64,000 nt of DNA. It comes from Hordeum vulgare subsp. vulgare (lineage: Eukaryota; Streptophyta; Magnoliopsida; Poales; Poaceae). Position numbers and translations under genes: made by a program. Shown here in pieces: positions 10,708-22,660 of the stretch. The notes beneath the pieces were generated by a model. The model saw only the letters and a program-made list of their open reading frames with translations, was not told the DNA's origin and made no database searches. The number at the start of each line of letters is the position of its first letter. The stretch's first letter is position 1. Location of the stretch: NCBI RefSeq assembly GCF_904849725.1, contig NC_058523.1, forward strand, positions 170,544,689 through 170,608,688, in the 5' to 3' direction.

Positions 10708-13423
10708 CTAGGTCACCTCAATGAGAATGTGTATCTCCCCAATAAGCAAATCATACTTCATCTTGACACGAGGAATAGGGCATTCAAAGCTCCCAATAAG
10801 AACCGATGAAGTTTTTTTGATATCATTGATGCAATGTACTCGATATTGTTTTTTCGGAAAGTGCACCGTATGCTCATTACCATTGACATGGAAAGTGACA
10901 GTGCCTTTGTTGCAATCTATAACAGCCCCTGCAGTGTTTAAAAAGGGTCTTCCGAGGATGACAGCCATGGCATCATCCTTGGGAATATCCAAGATAACAA
11001 AGTCTGTTTGGATAGTGGTGTTAGCAACCACAACAGGCACATCCTCGCAAATGCCGATAGGGAAAGCAGTTGATTTGTCGGCCATTTGCAGAGAGATTTC
11101 AGTGGGTGTCAACTTATCCAGTTCAAGTCTACGATAAAGAGAGAGAGGCATAACACTAACACCGGCTCCAAGGTCGCATAAAGCAGTTCTAACATAGTTG
11201 CATTTAATGGAGCAAGGTATAGTGGGCACACCGGGATCACCTAGTTTCTTAGGAGTTCCACCCTTGAAGGTATAATTGGCAAGCATGGTGGAAATCTCAA
11301 CCTCAGGTATCCTCCTCTTATTAGTCACAATATCTTTCATGTACTTAGCATACAGAGACATCTTGAGCATATCCGTCAAACGCATTTGCAGAAAGACAGG
11401 TCTGATCATTTCAACAAAGCGCTCAAAATCCTCATCATCCTTTTTCTTGGATGGTTTGGGAGGAAAGGCATAGGTTTCTAAACCCATGGTTCCCTTTCTT
11501 TACCATGCTTCCTAGCAGCAAAGTCATTCTTATCGTATCTCCTAGTCTTAGGCTGTTGGTTATCAAGATCAGGATCAATCTCCACATCCTTTTCATTGCT
11601 AGGTTGAGCATCTTCATGAACATCACTATTGATATTATCATTAGGCTCATGTTCATCACCAGATTGTGTTTCAGCATCACAGACAGCGGAATTGTTTGGA
11701 CTCCTAGGTGTAGCAGCAATAGGGTTGCTAGCGTGCAGGTTCCTATCATCTTTCATCTTCTTTCTAGGATGACTAGGTGCATCTGTGCTAACTCCTTGAG
11801 AATCTTGTTCAATTCTCCTCGGATGACCCTTAGGATACAAAGGTTCCTGGGTCATTCTACCGCCTCTAGTGACGACTCTGACAGAATTGTCATTCAACTC
11901 ATTGAGCAATTCATTCTGAGCTTTAAGTACTTGTTCTACCTGAGTAGTAACCATAGAGGCATGTTTACTCAGAAGCTTAAGATCATTGACATTTCTGTCC
12001 ACACAAGCACTTAAATGACTAAGCATACGAGCATTCTATTCCAATTGTCTGCTAACATAATCATTGAAGCTTTGTTGTTTGGCAACAAAGTTATCAAATT
12101 CATCCATGCATAAGCTAGCAAGTTTATCAAAAGGAATATCACTCTCATCAAACCTACACAGAGAATTTACTTCTACTACCTGTATCGGGTTATCGAGACC
12201 ATGGATCTCTTTGATAGGTGGTAGATTTTGGACATCTTCAGATTTAATGCCTTTCTCTCGCATAGATTTCTTAGCTTCTTGCATATCTTCAGGACTGAGG
12301 AATAGAATACCTCTTTTCTTCGGAGTTGGCTTAGGAGGTGGTTCAGGAATAGTCCAAGCATTCTCATTCCACAAGATGTTATTCAGTAGAATCTCAGCTT
12401 GTTCTACGGTTCGTTCCCTAAAAACACTACTGGCACAACTATCTACGTGGTCTTTGGAAGCATCAGTAAGTCCATTTAGTAGCTGGATGATCAGGAAAAA
12501 CATTCAGTAGCTGGATGAGCCTCCCCCACACTGGTGGGAGACTCTGTTCTTCAGCTTGAGCACAGTTGTATATTTCCTGCAAGGCAACTTGCTTCTTATG
12601 GGCAGGGAAATATTTTTCAGAGAAGTAGTAGACCATATCCTCGGGGCTACGCACACAACTAGGAGCAAGAGAAGTGAACCAAGTCTTAGCATCATCCTTT
12701 AGCGAGAAAGGAAACAGCTTGAGCATGTAGTAGTGGCGGGTCTTTTCCTCACTAGTGAATAAGGTGGCTATATTGTGCAGTTTGGTAAGATGGGCTACAA
12801 CCGGTTTCAGACTCATAACCGTGAAAAGGATCAGATTCGACCAGAGTGATTAACTTAGGGTCGACAGAGAATTCATAATCCTTATCAGTCACAAAGATAG
12901 GCGAAGTGGAAAACTTCGGGTCATATTTCATCCTATCGTTCAGAGAATTTTCTTTCCACTTGCGCAGTAATTTCTCAACATCATAGCTATCCTTACACGC
13001 AATAAAATCCTCAGCTATCTCTCCCTCCATAACATAGCGCGTATCAGGCATAAGAGGCAATTCAGGCATAGTAGCAGGTTCTACTTCAATAGTATCAGCA
13101 GTTTCACAAGTATCATCACATCTAGCAGCAACTCTAGCAATATGTGCATCAAGGAATGCACCAAGTGGCAAAGCAGTATCAAGCATAGCATCATCGGGCA
13201 TAGTATCAAGCATAGCATCATCAGGCATAGTATCATAAGCATCATGGGAAACAGAAGTAGCATCATCAAGCATAGGCGACATATCAAGATTTCTAGCAGG
13301 AGGCGAAGTCGCAAACTTACTCAAAACTGAAGGTGAATCAAGTGCAGAGCTAGATGGCAGTTCCTTACCTCTCCTCGTAGTGGAAGGTAGGATTTTAGTT
13401 CTCGGATCTTTTGGATTTCTCAT
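10708..13423 (-). pseudogene. gag: Element B gag-protease (disrupted)
   Basis: The ATG is at 13423. The N-terminal region (SKFATSPPARNLDMS, then D-A-M-L-D-T repeats) leads to the gag core (YVMEGEIAEDF at about 13030, DMVYYFSEKYFPAHKKQ at 12640). The frame breaks near 12780 and again at 12480-12510, where a short deletion is filled by a copied piece of neighbouring sequence. The middle part (12503-12036) and acidic linker (12026-11478) follow with a further break. The protease domain (11487-10708) keeps the complete LCDLGAGVSVMP active-site motif and ILGRPF, so this protease domain is in better order than that of A. No RT or integrase follows. The coding order matches A and D. Confidence 0.85.
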
Positions 13424-13473
13424 AGTTATCAGCAGACGTCAATCCCAAGTGACTCAGAGAATATAGTTGTGCC

Positions 13474-13491
13474 TCCCCGGCAATGACGCTA
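13474..13491 (-). promoter_or_regulatory. Element B primer binding site (decayed)
   Basis: TAGCGTCATTGCCGGGGA on the minus strand is 3 substitutions from TGGCGCCGTTGCCGGGGA. It lies 10 bases inside the 5' LTR end. The changes are G to A or C to T, as expected from methylation-linked decay. Confidence 0.65.
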
Positions 13492-13501
13492 GAAAAAGCC
13501 T

Positions 13502-15081
13502 TTATAACCAACATGTGTAGGGGATCGCAACAGTTTTCGAGGGTAGAGTATTCAACCCAAATTTGTTGGTTCACACAAGGGAAGTGAAAGAATATTCTCA
13601 AGTATTAGCAGCTGAGTTTGTCAGATTCAACCACACCTGAAAGATTAGTGTCTGCAAGCAAAGTATCAGTAGCAAAGTAGTATGATAGCAACGGTGCCAG
13701 AAACGATCTGTTGACGGCAGACTATTCCTAACTGTTGTATCAATGGCGCCATTAGGTTGCCCCTGGATGGGAAATATTCTTCCCCGGCAACGGTGTTGGA
13801 AAAGGTCTTGCAACAAGTAACAGCGAAGTAGTAAGGAACAGCAGTAGCAGCAGCAGCAGAGCAACAGCTGTAGCAGCAGTAGCAGCAAAGTGGCCCAATC
13901 CCTTTTGTAGCAAGGGACAAGCCTAGACAAAGTAACGTAGCGAGGACGAGTAGTAAAAGACTCATAGGCAGTGGATCAGTGATGGATGAGTATGACGTAG
14001 GTGATTCATCATGTAACAACTATAACACGGAGAGATATGTAACTAGCTCCCGTTCGTCAATCTAATGTAGGCATGTATTCCGTATGTAGTCATACGTGCT
14101 TAGGGAAAAGAACTTGCATGCCATCTATTGTCCATCCCTCCCATGGCAGTGGGGTCCTAATGGAAACTACAGGATATTAAGGTTCTCCTTTTAACAAAGA
14201 ACCAGACCAACGCATTAACACGCGGTGAATACATGAACTCCTCATACTATGGTCATCTTCGGGAGTGGTTCCGGCTATTGTCACTCCGGGGTTGCCGGGT
14301 CATAATACATAGTAGGTGATTACAACTTGCAAGATAGGATCTAAAACACACGTATATTGGCGACAACATAATAGGTTCAGATCTGAAATCATGGCACTCG
14401 GGCCCTAGTGACAAGCATTAAGCATAGCCAAGTAGTAGCAACATCAATCTAGAACATAGTGGATACTAGGGATGAATCCCCGTCAAAAACTAACTCGATT
14501 ACATGATAGATCTCATCCAACTCATCACCGTCCAACAAGCCTATGATGAGATTACTTACGAACGATGAAGAGCATCATGGAATTGTCGATGGAGAAAGGT
14601 TGATGATGATGATGGCGATGATTTCCCCTCTCCGGAGCGCAAAACGGACTCCAGATCTGCCCTCTAGATGAAGAACGGGATGTGGCGGCGCCTCCGTATC
14701 GCAAAATGCGATGAAACCTTCTCTCTGATTTTTTCCGAGCGAGACGGAAGATATAGAGCTGAGTTTGGGGGCAGTGGTGCCACGTGGGCTCCACAAGCCC
14801 TCACGGCACGGCCATAGGGGGTGGTCGCGGCCTGTGGGCTTGTGGCCCACTTGCACGCCCCCTCCGGTGGATCTTTGCGCAGGTATTTTTCTTTTATTCC
14901 AGAAAAAATCTCTGTAAATTTCAGGACGTTCAGAGAACTTTTAGTTCAGCACAAAAACAACACCATGGCAATTCTGCTGAAAACATCGTCAGTCCGGGTT
15001 AGTTCCATTCAAATCATGCAAATTAGAGTCCAAAGCAAGGGCAAAAGAGTTCGGAAAAGTAGATACGACGGAGACGTATTA
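13502..15081 (-). repeat. Element B 5' LTR (about 1.58 kb)
   Basis: It is collinear with the LTRs of A and reads on the minus strand from TAATACGTCTCC (15081) to GGTTATAA (13502), both termini with a single substitution. A TATA-like TCTATATCTTCC stretch lies near 14757-14745. The outer end abuts the start of element C head to head, so no target duplication can be read. Confidence 0.85.
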
Positions 15082-16174
15082 GGCATATCTATACTTTTTT
15101 ATTGTTTCATGCAAATGTTCTACAACTTTCATATAGTTTTGGCAACATTTTATATTAGTTTTGGGACTAACTTACTTATCCAGTGCGCAGTGCCAGTTCC
15201 TCTTTTTTGTGTTTAGTTTTGCATAAATTCGATATCAAACAAAGTCCAAACGCGATAAAAATTTATGGAGATTTTTTGGGAATATATGTGAACTTTGAAA
15301 AGAAGAATCAACATGACACGATCCCCAAGGCGCCCACAAGGCAACAAGGCGCACCCAGGGGGTGGTCGCGCCCTAATGCCTTGTGGCCACCCCTTAAGTC
15401 GATTCGAACCCTACTTTCACCCAAGAAAGAAATTTTTACGTTAAAATCCCCTCAGAATTTCACTCCGATTGGAGTTAGGATCTCCGTATATTTAAGAAAC
15501 GGTAAACGGTCAGAAAACAGGAGCGAAAAAAGGAGAGAAACAGAGAGAGAGAGAGAGATCCAATAATGGAGGCGCTGGTGCCCTCCGGGAGACATGGCAG
15601 CCGTGCACCAGTGGGGAAACCCTCCTCCCACCTAGGGCGGAGGCGAGAGAACAAGAAGGAGGAGGGGGGGATCTCTTGCCCTCTCTCCCGATGGCGCCGG
15701 AGAGTCGTTGGGGCAAACATCGTGACGGCGATCTAGACCAACAACTTCCCCGCCATCACCACCAACTCTCCCCCTCTACGCAGCGGTGCAAACCCTCTTC
15801 TCCCCACTGTAATCTCTACTTAAACATGGTTCTGAAGGCTATATATTATTACCTACTGATGTGTAGTTGTCCTATGATGTTTGAGTAGATTTCTTTTGTC
15901 CTATGGGTTAATTGTGGTATGATGTTATTGATATGAGTTGTATGTTGATATGATATTCCTGATGTGACTTCCATGAGGTGCACACATGAAGTATTCATGC
16001 TGGTGGGTTTGGAATATGTTCATGATTCGCTTATAGTGGGTGGCTAGAGTGGTAGAAGGTTAAACCTGAGTAAGGGAGTTGTTTGCGTATGTGAGTAAAG
16101 AGGACTTGATTTTAAGTGCTATGGTTGGGTTTACCTTATTGATTAATAGTAGTTGCAGATGCTTGCTAAAGGTC
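15082..16174 (+). repeat. Element C 5' LTR, part 1
   Basis: It aligns with the 3' LTR pieces at 54200-54600 and 58890-59420 (for example ctctacttaaacatggttct, then ttgagtagatttctttt). The first dozen LTR bases are missing or altered at the junction with B. It includes an (AG)8 run at 15542-15558. Relative to the 3' copy it holds an extra block of about 130 bp at 15325-15450. The last five bases (aggtc, 16170-16174) are the target duplication of D. Confidence 0.85.
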
Positions 16175-17571
16175 TGATACGTCTCCAACGTATCTACTTT
16201 TCCAAACTATTTTGCCCTTGTTTTGTACTATAATTTGCATGATTTGAATGGAACTAACCCGGACTGACGTTGTTTTCACTAGAATTGGCTGGGTGTTATT
16301 TTTGTGCAGAAATAAAAGTTCTCGGATTGACCTGAAAAATTACGGAGAATATTTTTGGAATTAATAGCAAATATTGGCGAAAGAATCAACTAGAGAGGGG
16401 TCACCGCGTGGCGACAAGCCTACAGGGCACCCCCCCTAGGGCGCGCCCGTGTCTTGTGGTGCCCCTATGGCTCCTTAGACCTCGTTTCCACTTCTATATA
16501 TTTCTATCCGGGGAGGGAAAATAAAGGAGGAGAGTTCATCGCGTTTTACGATATGGAGCCGCCGCCTCCTCATGTTCTTCCTCGGGAGGGTAGATCTAGA
16601 GTCTGATTTGGGCTCCAGAGAGGGAAAATTGACGCCTTCGTCATCACCAACCATCCTTCATCACCAGTTTCATGATGCTCTCCGTAGTTCGTGAGTAATT
16701 CAATCGTAGGCTTGCTGGACGGTGATGGGTTGGATGAGATTTACCATGTAATCGAGTTAGTTTTGTTAGGGTTTGATCCCTAGTATCCATTATGTTCTCA
16801 GATTGATGTTGCTATGACCTTGCTATGCTTAATGATTGTCACTAGGGCCCGAGTGCCATGATTTCAGATCTGAACCTATTATGTTTTCATGAATATATAT
16901 GTGTTCTTAATCCTATCTTCCAAGTTATAGACACCTATTACGAGTTATGATCCGCATACCCCTGGGTGACAATAACTGGGAGTCTTTCTGGTGATTACCG
17001 TAGTTTTAAGAGTTCATGTATTCACTAAGTGCTACTGCTTTAGTCCGGTTCTCTATTAAAAGGAGGCCTTAATATCCCTTAGTTTCCATTAGGACCCCGC
17101 TGCCACGGGAAGGTAGGACAAAAGATGTCATGCAAGTTCTTTTCCATAAGCACGTATGACTATATATGGAATACATGCCTACATTACATTGATGAGTTGG
17201 AGCTAGTTTTGTATCACCCTATGTTATGACTGCTGCATGATGAATGCCATCCGACATAATTATCCATCACTGATCCATTGCCTACGAGCTTTCCACATAT
17301 TGATCTTTGCTAAGTTACTTTTCCGTTGCTATTGTTACAATCACTACAAAACTGCTACTATCATGCTTGCCACCGTTACAGTTACTTCCATACTACTTTA
17401 CTACTAAATACTTTGCTACAGATATTAATTCTTTCAGGTGTGGTTTAATTGAGAACTCAGCTACTAATACTCGAGAATATTCTTTGGCTCCCCTTGAGTC
17501 GAATCAATAAATTTGGGTGGAATACTCTATCCTCGAAAACTATTGTGATCCCCTATACTTGTGGGTTATCA
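16175..17571 (+). repeat. Element D 5' LTR (1397 bp)
   Basis: It begins TGATACGTCTCCAACG and ends GTGGGTTATCA. The segment near 16850-16900 (gggcccgagtgccatgattt, then catgaatatatatgtg) is the short ancestral form of the microsatellite that has expanded in the 3' LTR. Confidence 0.92.
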
Positions 17572-17582
17572 AGACCTTTTTC

Positions 17583-17600
17583 TGTCGCCGTTGTCGGGGA
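17583..17600 (+). promoter_or_regulatory. Element D primer binding site (tRNA-Asp type)
   Basis: TGTCGCCGTTGTCGGGGA differs by one base from TGGCGCCGTTGTCGGGGA, the Athila-type site. It lies 11 bases inside the LTR, the same spacing as in H and C. Confidence 0.8.
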
Positions 17601-17649
17601 GCATAACTCTATTCTCTGAGCCACTTGGAATTTATATCTGTTGATCACT

Positions 17650-19130
17650 ATGAAGAATCTGAAAGACGCTAAGACCAAGCTCTCCTAGATATGAATTGCC
17701 TAATATACCTAAGGGTTATGTTATAGAAGGAGAAGTAGCTAGGGACTTTCTTGCTTGTAAGGATAGATATGATCTTAAGAAATTGCTATGGAAGTGGAAG
17801 GGAAAAAAATCTTTGAACGCTAGAATGCAATATGATCCGAAGTTTGCTACTTCACCTATCTTTGTTACTGATAAGGATTATGAATTATGTGTAGATCCTG
17901 AGTTAATTACTTTGGTAGAATCTGATCCTTTCCATGGTTATGAATCTGAAACTGTTGTGGCACACCTTACTAAATTGAAAGATGTAGCCACCCTATTTAC
18001 TCATGAGGAAAAAATTCGTTATGACTATATTCTTAAGTTGTTTCCGTTCTCATTAAAGGGCAATGCTAAGATATGGTTTAATTCTCTTGCTCTTGGTTGT
18101 GTGCGTAGTCCCTAGGATATGATATTTTACTTCTCTCAAAAACATTTTCCTGCCCATAAGAAACAAGCTACCTTGCAGAAAATATTTAACTTTGTGCAGA
18201 TCAAAGAAGAGAGCCTCCCACAAGCTTGGGGGAGGCTTCTCCGGTTACTTAATTCTTTGCCTGATCACCCTCTCAAGAAAAGTGAAATACTTGATATCTT
18301 TTATAATGGACTAACCGATGCTCCTAGGGACCACCTAGATAGTTGTGTTGGTTAATATATTGAGCAATGATAATGATTGGACCATTCCCGAACCACCACC
18401 AAAACCAACTCCGAAGAAAAGTGGTATTCTATTCCTCAGTCATGAAGACATGCAAGAGGCAAATAAATCTATGAAAGAAAAAGGTATTAAAGAAGAAGAT
18501 GTTAAGAATCTACCACCTATTGAAGAAATACATGGTCTTGATAACCCGACACATGAAGTAGAGGTAAATTCTCTCCGTAGATTTGATGAAGGTGATATTC
18601 CTTATAATAAGCCTGCTAGAAAATTCTTGGATGAATTTGATAACTTTATTCTTAAGCAAGAAAATTTCAATGGTTATGTTAGTAGACAATTGAAACATAA
18701 TGCTTACATACTTGATCGCTTGGGTGAACTGTTAATGACCTTAGGCTTATTAGTACACAGGCTTCCATGGTAACTACTCGATTAGAACAAGTAATTCTGT
18801 TAGAGTTGTGACTAGAGGTGGTAGAATGACTCAGGAACATTTGTATCCTAAGGTCCATCCTATGAGAAATGAGCAAGATTCTCAGAGAGTTAATATTGAT
18901 GCACGTGGTCCTTCTAATAAAAGGAAAAAAGAATGATGATAGCACTTTGCATGCTGCTAGTGAACCTGTTGTAGAATCACATGAAAACCCAAAAGATATC
19001 TCTATTTCTGATGCTGAGACACAATTTGGTAATGAACATGAACCTAGTGATAATATTAATGATGATGTTCATGTCGATGCTCAACCTAGTAATGACAATG
19101 ATGTGGAGATTGAACCTGCTGTTGATCTTG
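17650..19130 (+). pseudogene. gag: Element D gag (disrupted, N-terminal repeat region deleted)
   Basis: The ATG at 17650 (MKNLKDAKTKLS) reaches a stop almost at once. The repeat-rich N-terminus seen in A and B is missing, and homology resumes at ELPNIPKGYVIEGEVARD (17690). The core follows: VAHLTKLKDVATLFT, a stop at 18113-18115 (VRSP), then FYFSQKHFPAHKKQA and ESLPQAWGRLLRLL. A frameshift near 18350 removes the SCAGC block, then TIPEPPPKPTPKKSGILFL to about 18775, another break, and an acidic tail (DNINDDVHVDAQPSND) ending at the H insertion. The gag-protease frame continues after H at 26358. At least three stops or frameshifts make it non-functional. Confidence 0.85.
18222..18234 (+). other. 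Polypurine-tract-like copy inside gag
   Basis: AAGCTTGGGGGAG encodes part of the conserved QAWGRL gag motif and is identical to 13 of the 14 bases of the true tract at 30948-30961. A has the same 13 bases at 7783-7771. Confidence 0.4.
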
Positions 19131-19138
19131 ATAACTCT

Positions 19139-20304
19139 TGATGACCGACAAGTGTAGGTGATCTATCATAGTCCTTTCGATAAGTAAGAGTGTCGAACCC
19201 AATGAGGAGCAGAAGGAAATGACAAGCGGTTTTTCAGTAAGGTATTCTCTTCAAGCACTGAAATTACCGGTAACAGATAGTTTTGTGTTAGGTAATTTGT
19301 AACGGGTAGCAAGTAACACTTATAACAAAGGTGCGGCAAGGGGGCCCAATCCTTTTTGTATCAAAGGACAAGCCTAGACACACTCTTATATAAAGCAAAG
19401 CGCTCCCGAAGACACATGATAATTTCTCTCAAGCTAGTTTTCATCATGCTCATATGATTCGCGTTGGTTACTTTGATAGTTTGGTATGTGGGTGGACCGT
19501 GCTTGGGTGCTGCGCTTACTTGGCCGAACATCCCACTTATGATTAACCTCTCTCGCAAGCATCCGCAACTACGAAAGAAGAATTAAGATAAATCTAACCA
19601 TAGCATGAAACATATGGATCCAAATCAGCCCCTTATGAACCAACATATAAACTAGGGTTTAAGCTTGTGTCACTCTAGCAACCCATCATCTACTTATTAC
19701 TTCCCAATGCTATCCCCTAGGCCCAAATAATGGTGAAGTGTAATGTAGTCGACGTTCACATGACAGCACTACAGGAGAGACAACATACATCTCATCAAAA
19801 TATCGAATGAATACCAAATTCACATGATTACTTATAGCAAGACTTATCCCATGTCCTCACGAAGAAACGTAATTACTCACAAAGCATATTAATGTTCATA
19901 ATCAGAGGAGTATTAATAATAATTAAGGATCTGAACGTATGATCTTCTACAAGGAGTAATCAACACTACTAGGAACCCCCAGGTACGAATCTGAGGTTTT
20001 GAGACAAAGATCGGATACAAGAGATGAACTAGGGTTTGGAGAGGAGATGGTGCTGATGAATATGTTGATGGAGATTGACCCCTTTGATGAGAGGATAATT
20101 GGTGATGACAATGGCTTTGATTTCCCCCTCTAGGAGGGAAGTTTCCCCGACAGAATAGCTCCGCTTGAGCTCTAGATTGGTTGTGCCGAAGTTCCACCTC
20201 GAGGCGGCAGCGCTTCGTCCCAAAAGTTCTGATGTGATTTTTTACAGGTCAAAACCCTTCATATAGAAGAAGATGCGCACCGGAGGCCTACCAAGGGGCC
20301 CACA
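19139..20304 (-). repeat. Element H 3' LTR, U3-truncated
   Basis: It aligns with 24834-26020 of the right LTR (shared tagtcctttcgataagtaag and gtgtcactctagcaacccat type blocks). It lacks the first 330 or so bases (26025-26352 equivalent). The inner end passes at about 20305 into integrase coding sequence. Confidence 0.85.
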
Positions 20305-20305
20305 A

Positions 20306-21340
20306 ACGAGAGTTGTATAGCAAGACATGATCACCTACATTGAATTCACGTTTTTGTATCCATCTATCATGCCATCTCTTAACCTTTTCTTTAAACAACT
20401 TAGCATTATCATAGGATTGGGTTCTCCATTCGTCAAGTGAGCTAATGTCAAATAACCTCTTCTCACCAGCAAGTTTGAAATCATAGTTAAGTTATTGAAT
20501 TGCCCAATAAGCTTTATGTTCTAGCTCTAGAGGTAAATGACATGCTTTACCATAAACCATTTTATACAGAGACATACCCAAAGGGTTTTTGTAAGCGGTT
20601 CTATAAGCCCATAATGCATCGTCTAGTTTCTTAGACCAATTCTTTATAGATATATTAATGGTGTTTTGCAAGATCAATTTAATTTCTCTATTGCTCAATT
20701 CTACTTGACCACTAGACTGGGGATGATAAGGAGATGCAATTATATGATTAACATCATACCTAGCAAGCAATTTACGGAAAGCACCATGAATAAAGTGTGA
20801 ACCAACATTAGTCATTAAATATCGAGGGACTCCAAATCTAGGGAAAATAACTTCTTTCAGCATTTTAATAGAAGTCTTATGATCAGCACTACTAGTTGGA
20901 ATAGCTTCTACCCACTTAGTAACATAATCAACAACAACTAGAATATGAGAATACCCATTGGACATCGGAAAAGGTCCCATATAATTAAAATCCGAGACAT
21001 CAAATGTTTATATAACAAGAGAGTAGTTCATAGGCATTTCCTGATGTCTACCAATATTACCAATTCTTGGACATCCGTCACAAGACAAGACAAACTTACG
21101 AGCATCCTTGAAGAGAGTAGGCCAATAAAAACCAGATTGTAATACCTTGTGTGTAGTTCTATCTCCAGCGTGATGTACTCCGTAGGCCTCGGAGTGACAC
21201 TTGTGTACGATCTATCCCTCTTCATGCTCAGGTACCCAACACCTAATAATACCATCTACTCCTTCTTTATAAAGATGTGGATCGTCCCAAAAGTAATGTC
21301 TTAATCATAAAAGAACTTTTTCTTTTGTTGGTATGTGAAA
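20306..21340 (-). pseudogene. Element H integrase (truncated, disrupted)
   Basis: The catalytic core is readable from 20980 to 20492: [20 protein letters not shown], then [16 protein letters not shown], and [19 protein letters not shown], followed by the Athila-typical [20 protein letters not shown]. The second catalytic Asp is altered (MTNVGSHF where SDGGSHF is usual); the Glu of the QVELSNR block is kept. The zinc-binding part upstream (21255-21000) is frame-broken. The C-terminal segment (FNVGDHVLLYNSRL-like, near 20345-20306) ends abruptly at the deletion junction with the LTR. Integration function is lost. Confidence 0.85.
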
Positions 21341-22660
21341 CTAGTTAGCGTAATCAGCATACCAAGGAGCACTGCGTGAGGCATTTATGATAGCTAATTG
21401 TTCATCTAGGAAACTATCATCAATAGGTAGTGGGTCATCAAGACCATTCTTTAATCTAGACAAGTTATCTACTACGGGGTTATCAACGCCCTTCCTATCA
21501 ATAATATGCAGATCAAATTCTTGTAGCAGAAGAACCCATCTAATAAGTCTAGGTTTAGCATCTTTATTTTCCATAAGGTATTTAATAGAAGCATGATCAG
21601 TGTGAACAGTTACTTTGGAATCAACAATATAAGGTCTAAACTTACGACCAGCAAACACAACTGCCAAAAATTCCTTTTCAGTGGTAGCGTAGTTTCTTTG
21701 AGCACTGTCTAGAGTTTCACTATCAACTCTTTACCCTAGAACAACACCAACAGCATAATCACTAGCATCACACATAATTTCAAAAGGTAGGTTCCAATCA
21801 GGTGGTTGAACAACAGGTGTAGTGATCAAGGCTCTCTTAAGAATTTCAAATGCTTCTACACAATCATCATGCAAAATGAATGGAACATCCTTTTGCAAAA
21901 GATTTGTGAGAGGCTTAGAAATCTTAGATAAGTTTTTAATAAATCTCCTATAGAAACCAGCATGACCAAGGAAACTTCTCATACCTTCGATATCTGTTGG
22001 ACACGACATTAGTTCAATAGCATCAACTTTAGCTTTATCAACTTCAATACCTCTTTCGGAGTTTTTGTGTCCCAAGATAATGCCTTCATTAACCATAAAG
22101 TGGCACTTCTTCCAATTCAAGACAAGATTAGTTTCTTCACATCTCTACAAAACTCGATCAAGGTTGCTCAAGCAATCATCAAAAGAAATTTCATAAACGG
22201 GAAAATCATCCATGAAAACCTCCACAATCTTTTCACAGAAGTCAGAGAATATAGCCATAATACATCTTTGAAAGGTAGAAGGTGCACTGCATAAACCAAA
22301 AGGCATATGTCTATCAGCAAAGGTACCGAAAGGGGAAGTAAAACTGGTCTTATCTTGATCCTCTTTTAACACACGTATTTGAGAGAAACCAGAATAACCG
22401 TCTAGAAAGCAAAAATGTGTATGTTTGGATAGTCTTTCTAGCATTTGATCAATAAAAGGTAGCTGGTAATGATCTTTCCTAATAGCTTTATTTAATTTCC
22501 TAAAATCAATTACCATTCTATATCCTGTAACAATTCTTTGTGGGATCAATTCATTTTTATCATTAGGAAGAACGGTAATACCTCCCTTTTTAGGGACACA
22601 ATGAACGGGACTAACCCATCTACTATCAGCAATAGGATAAATTATACCTGCCTCTAGAAG
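21341..22660 (-). pseudogene. Element H reverse transcriptase and RNase H (disrupted)
   Basis: RT blocks in order: TGYRMVIDFRKLNKAIRKDH (about 22525), FLDGYSGFSQIRV, TSFTSPFGTFADRHMPFGLC and VFMDDFPVY, with the catalytic FMDD at 22216-22205. The connection region ILGHKNSERGIEVDKAKVDA (22070) follows, then FLGHAGFYRRFIKNLSKISK. RNase H follows: MCDASDYAVGVVLG ends in a stop near 21731, then [20 protein letters not shown] and [14 protein letters not shown]. Breaks occur near 22145, 21731 and 22560. Sequence and order are those of the Athila branch of Gypsy. Confidence 0.88.

Larger units (their letters stand above)
1..15081 (-). mobile_element. Element B: minus-strand Athila-lineage LTR retrotransposon without pol (partial, split by A)
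   Basis: B occupies 1-478 and 10615-15081; element A lies in between. Reading on the minus strand, the 5' LTR (15081-13502) is followed by a decayed tRNA-Asp-type primer site, gag-protease (13423-10708) and then the spacer ahead of ORF2, which continues at 478-1 and leaves the window. Continuity is shown by homology: A carries the same spacer uninterrupted, and its bases near 5880-5895 match the joined ends of B at 478 and 10615. ORF2 and the 3' LTR lie outside the window. The family name is uncertain. The gag, primer site and LTR start place it in the Athila branch of Gypsy, as in the Sabrina/WHAM group of Triticeae. Confidence 0.85.

Noticed and set aside
15475..15888. ORFs in C's 5' LTR around the GC-rich block
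   Set aside because: They fall entirely in LTR sequence also present at 58890-59170, where the frames are not conserved.
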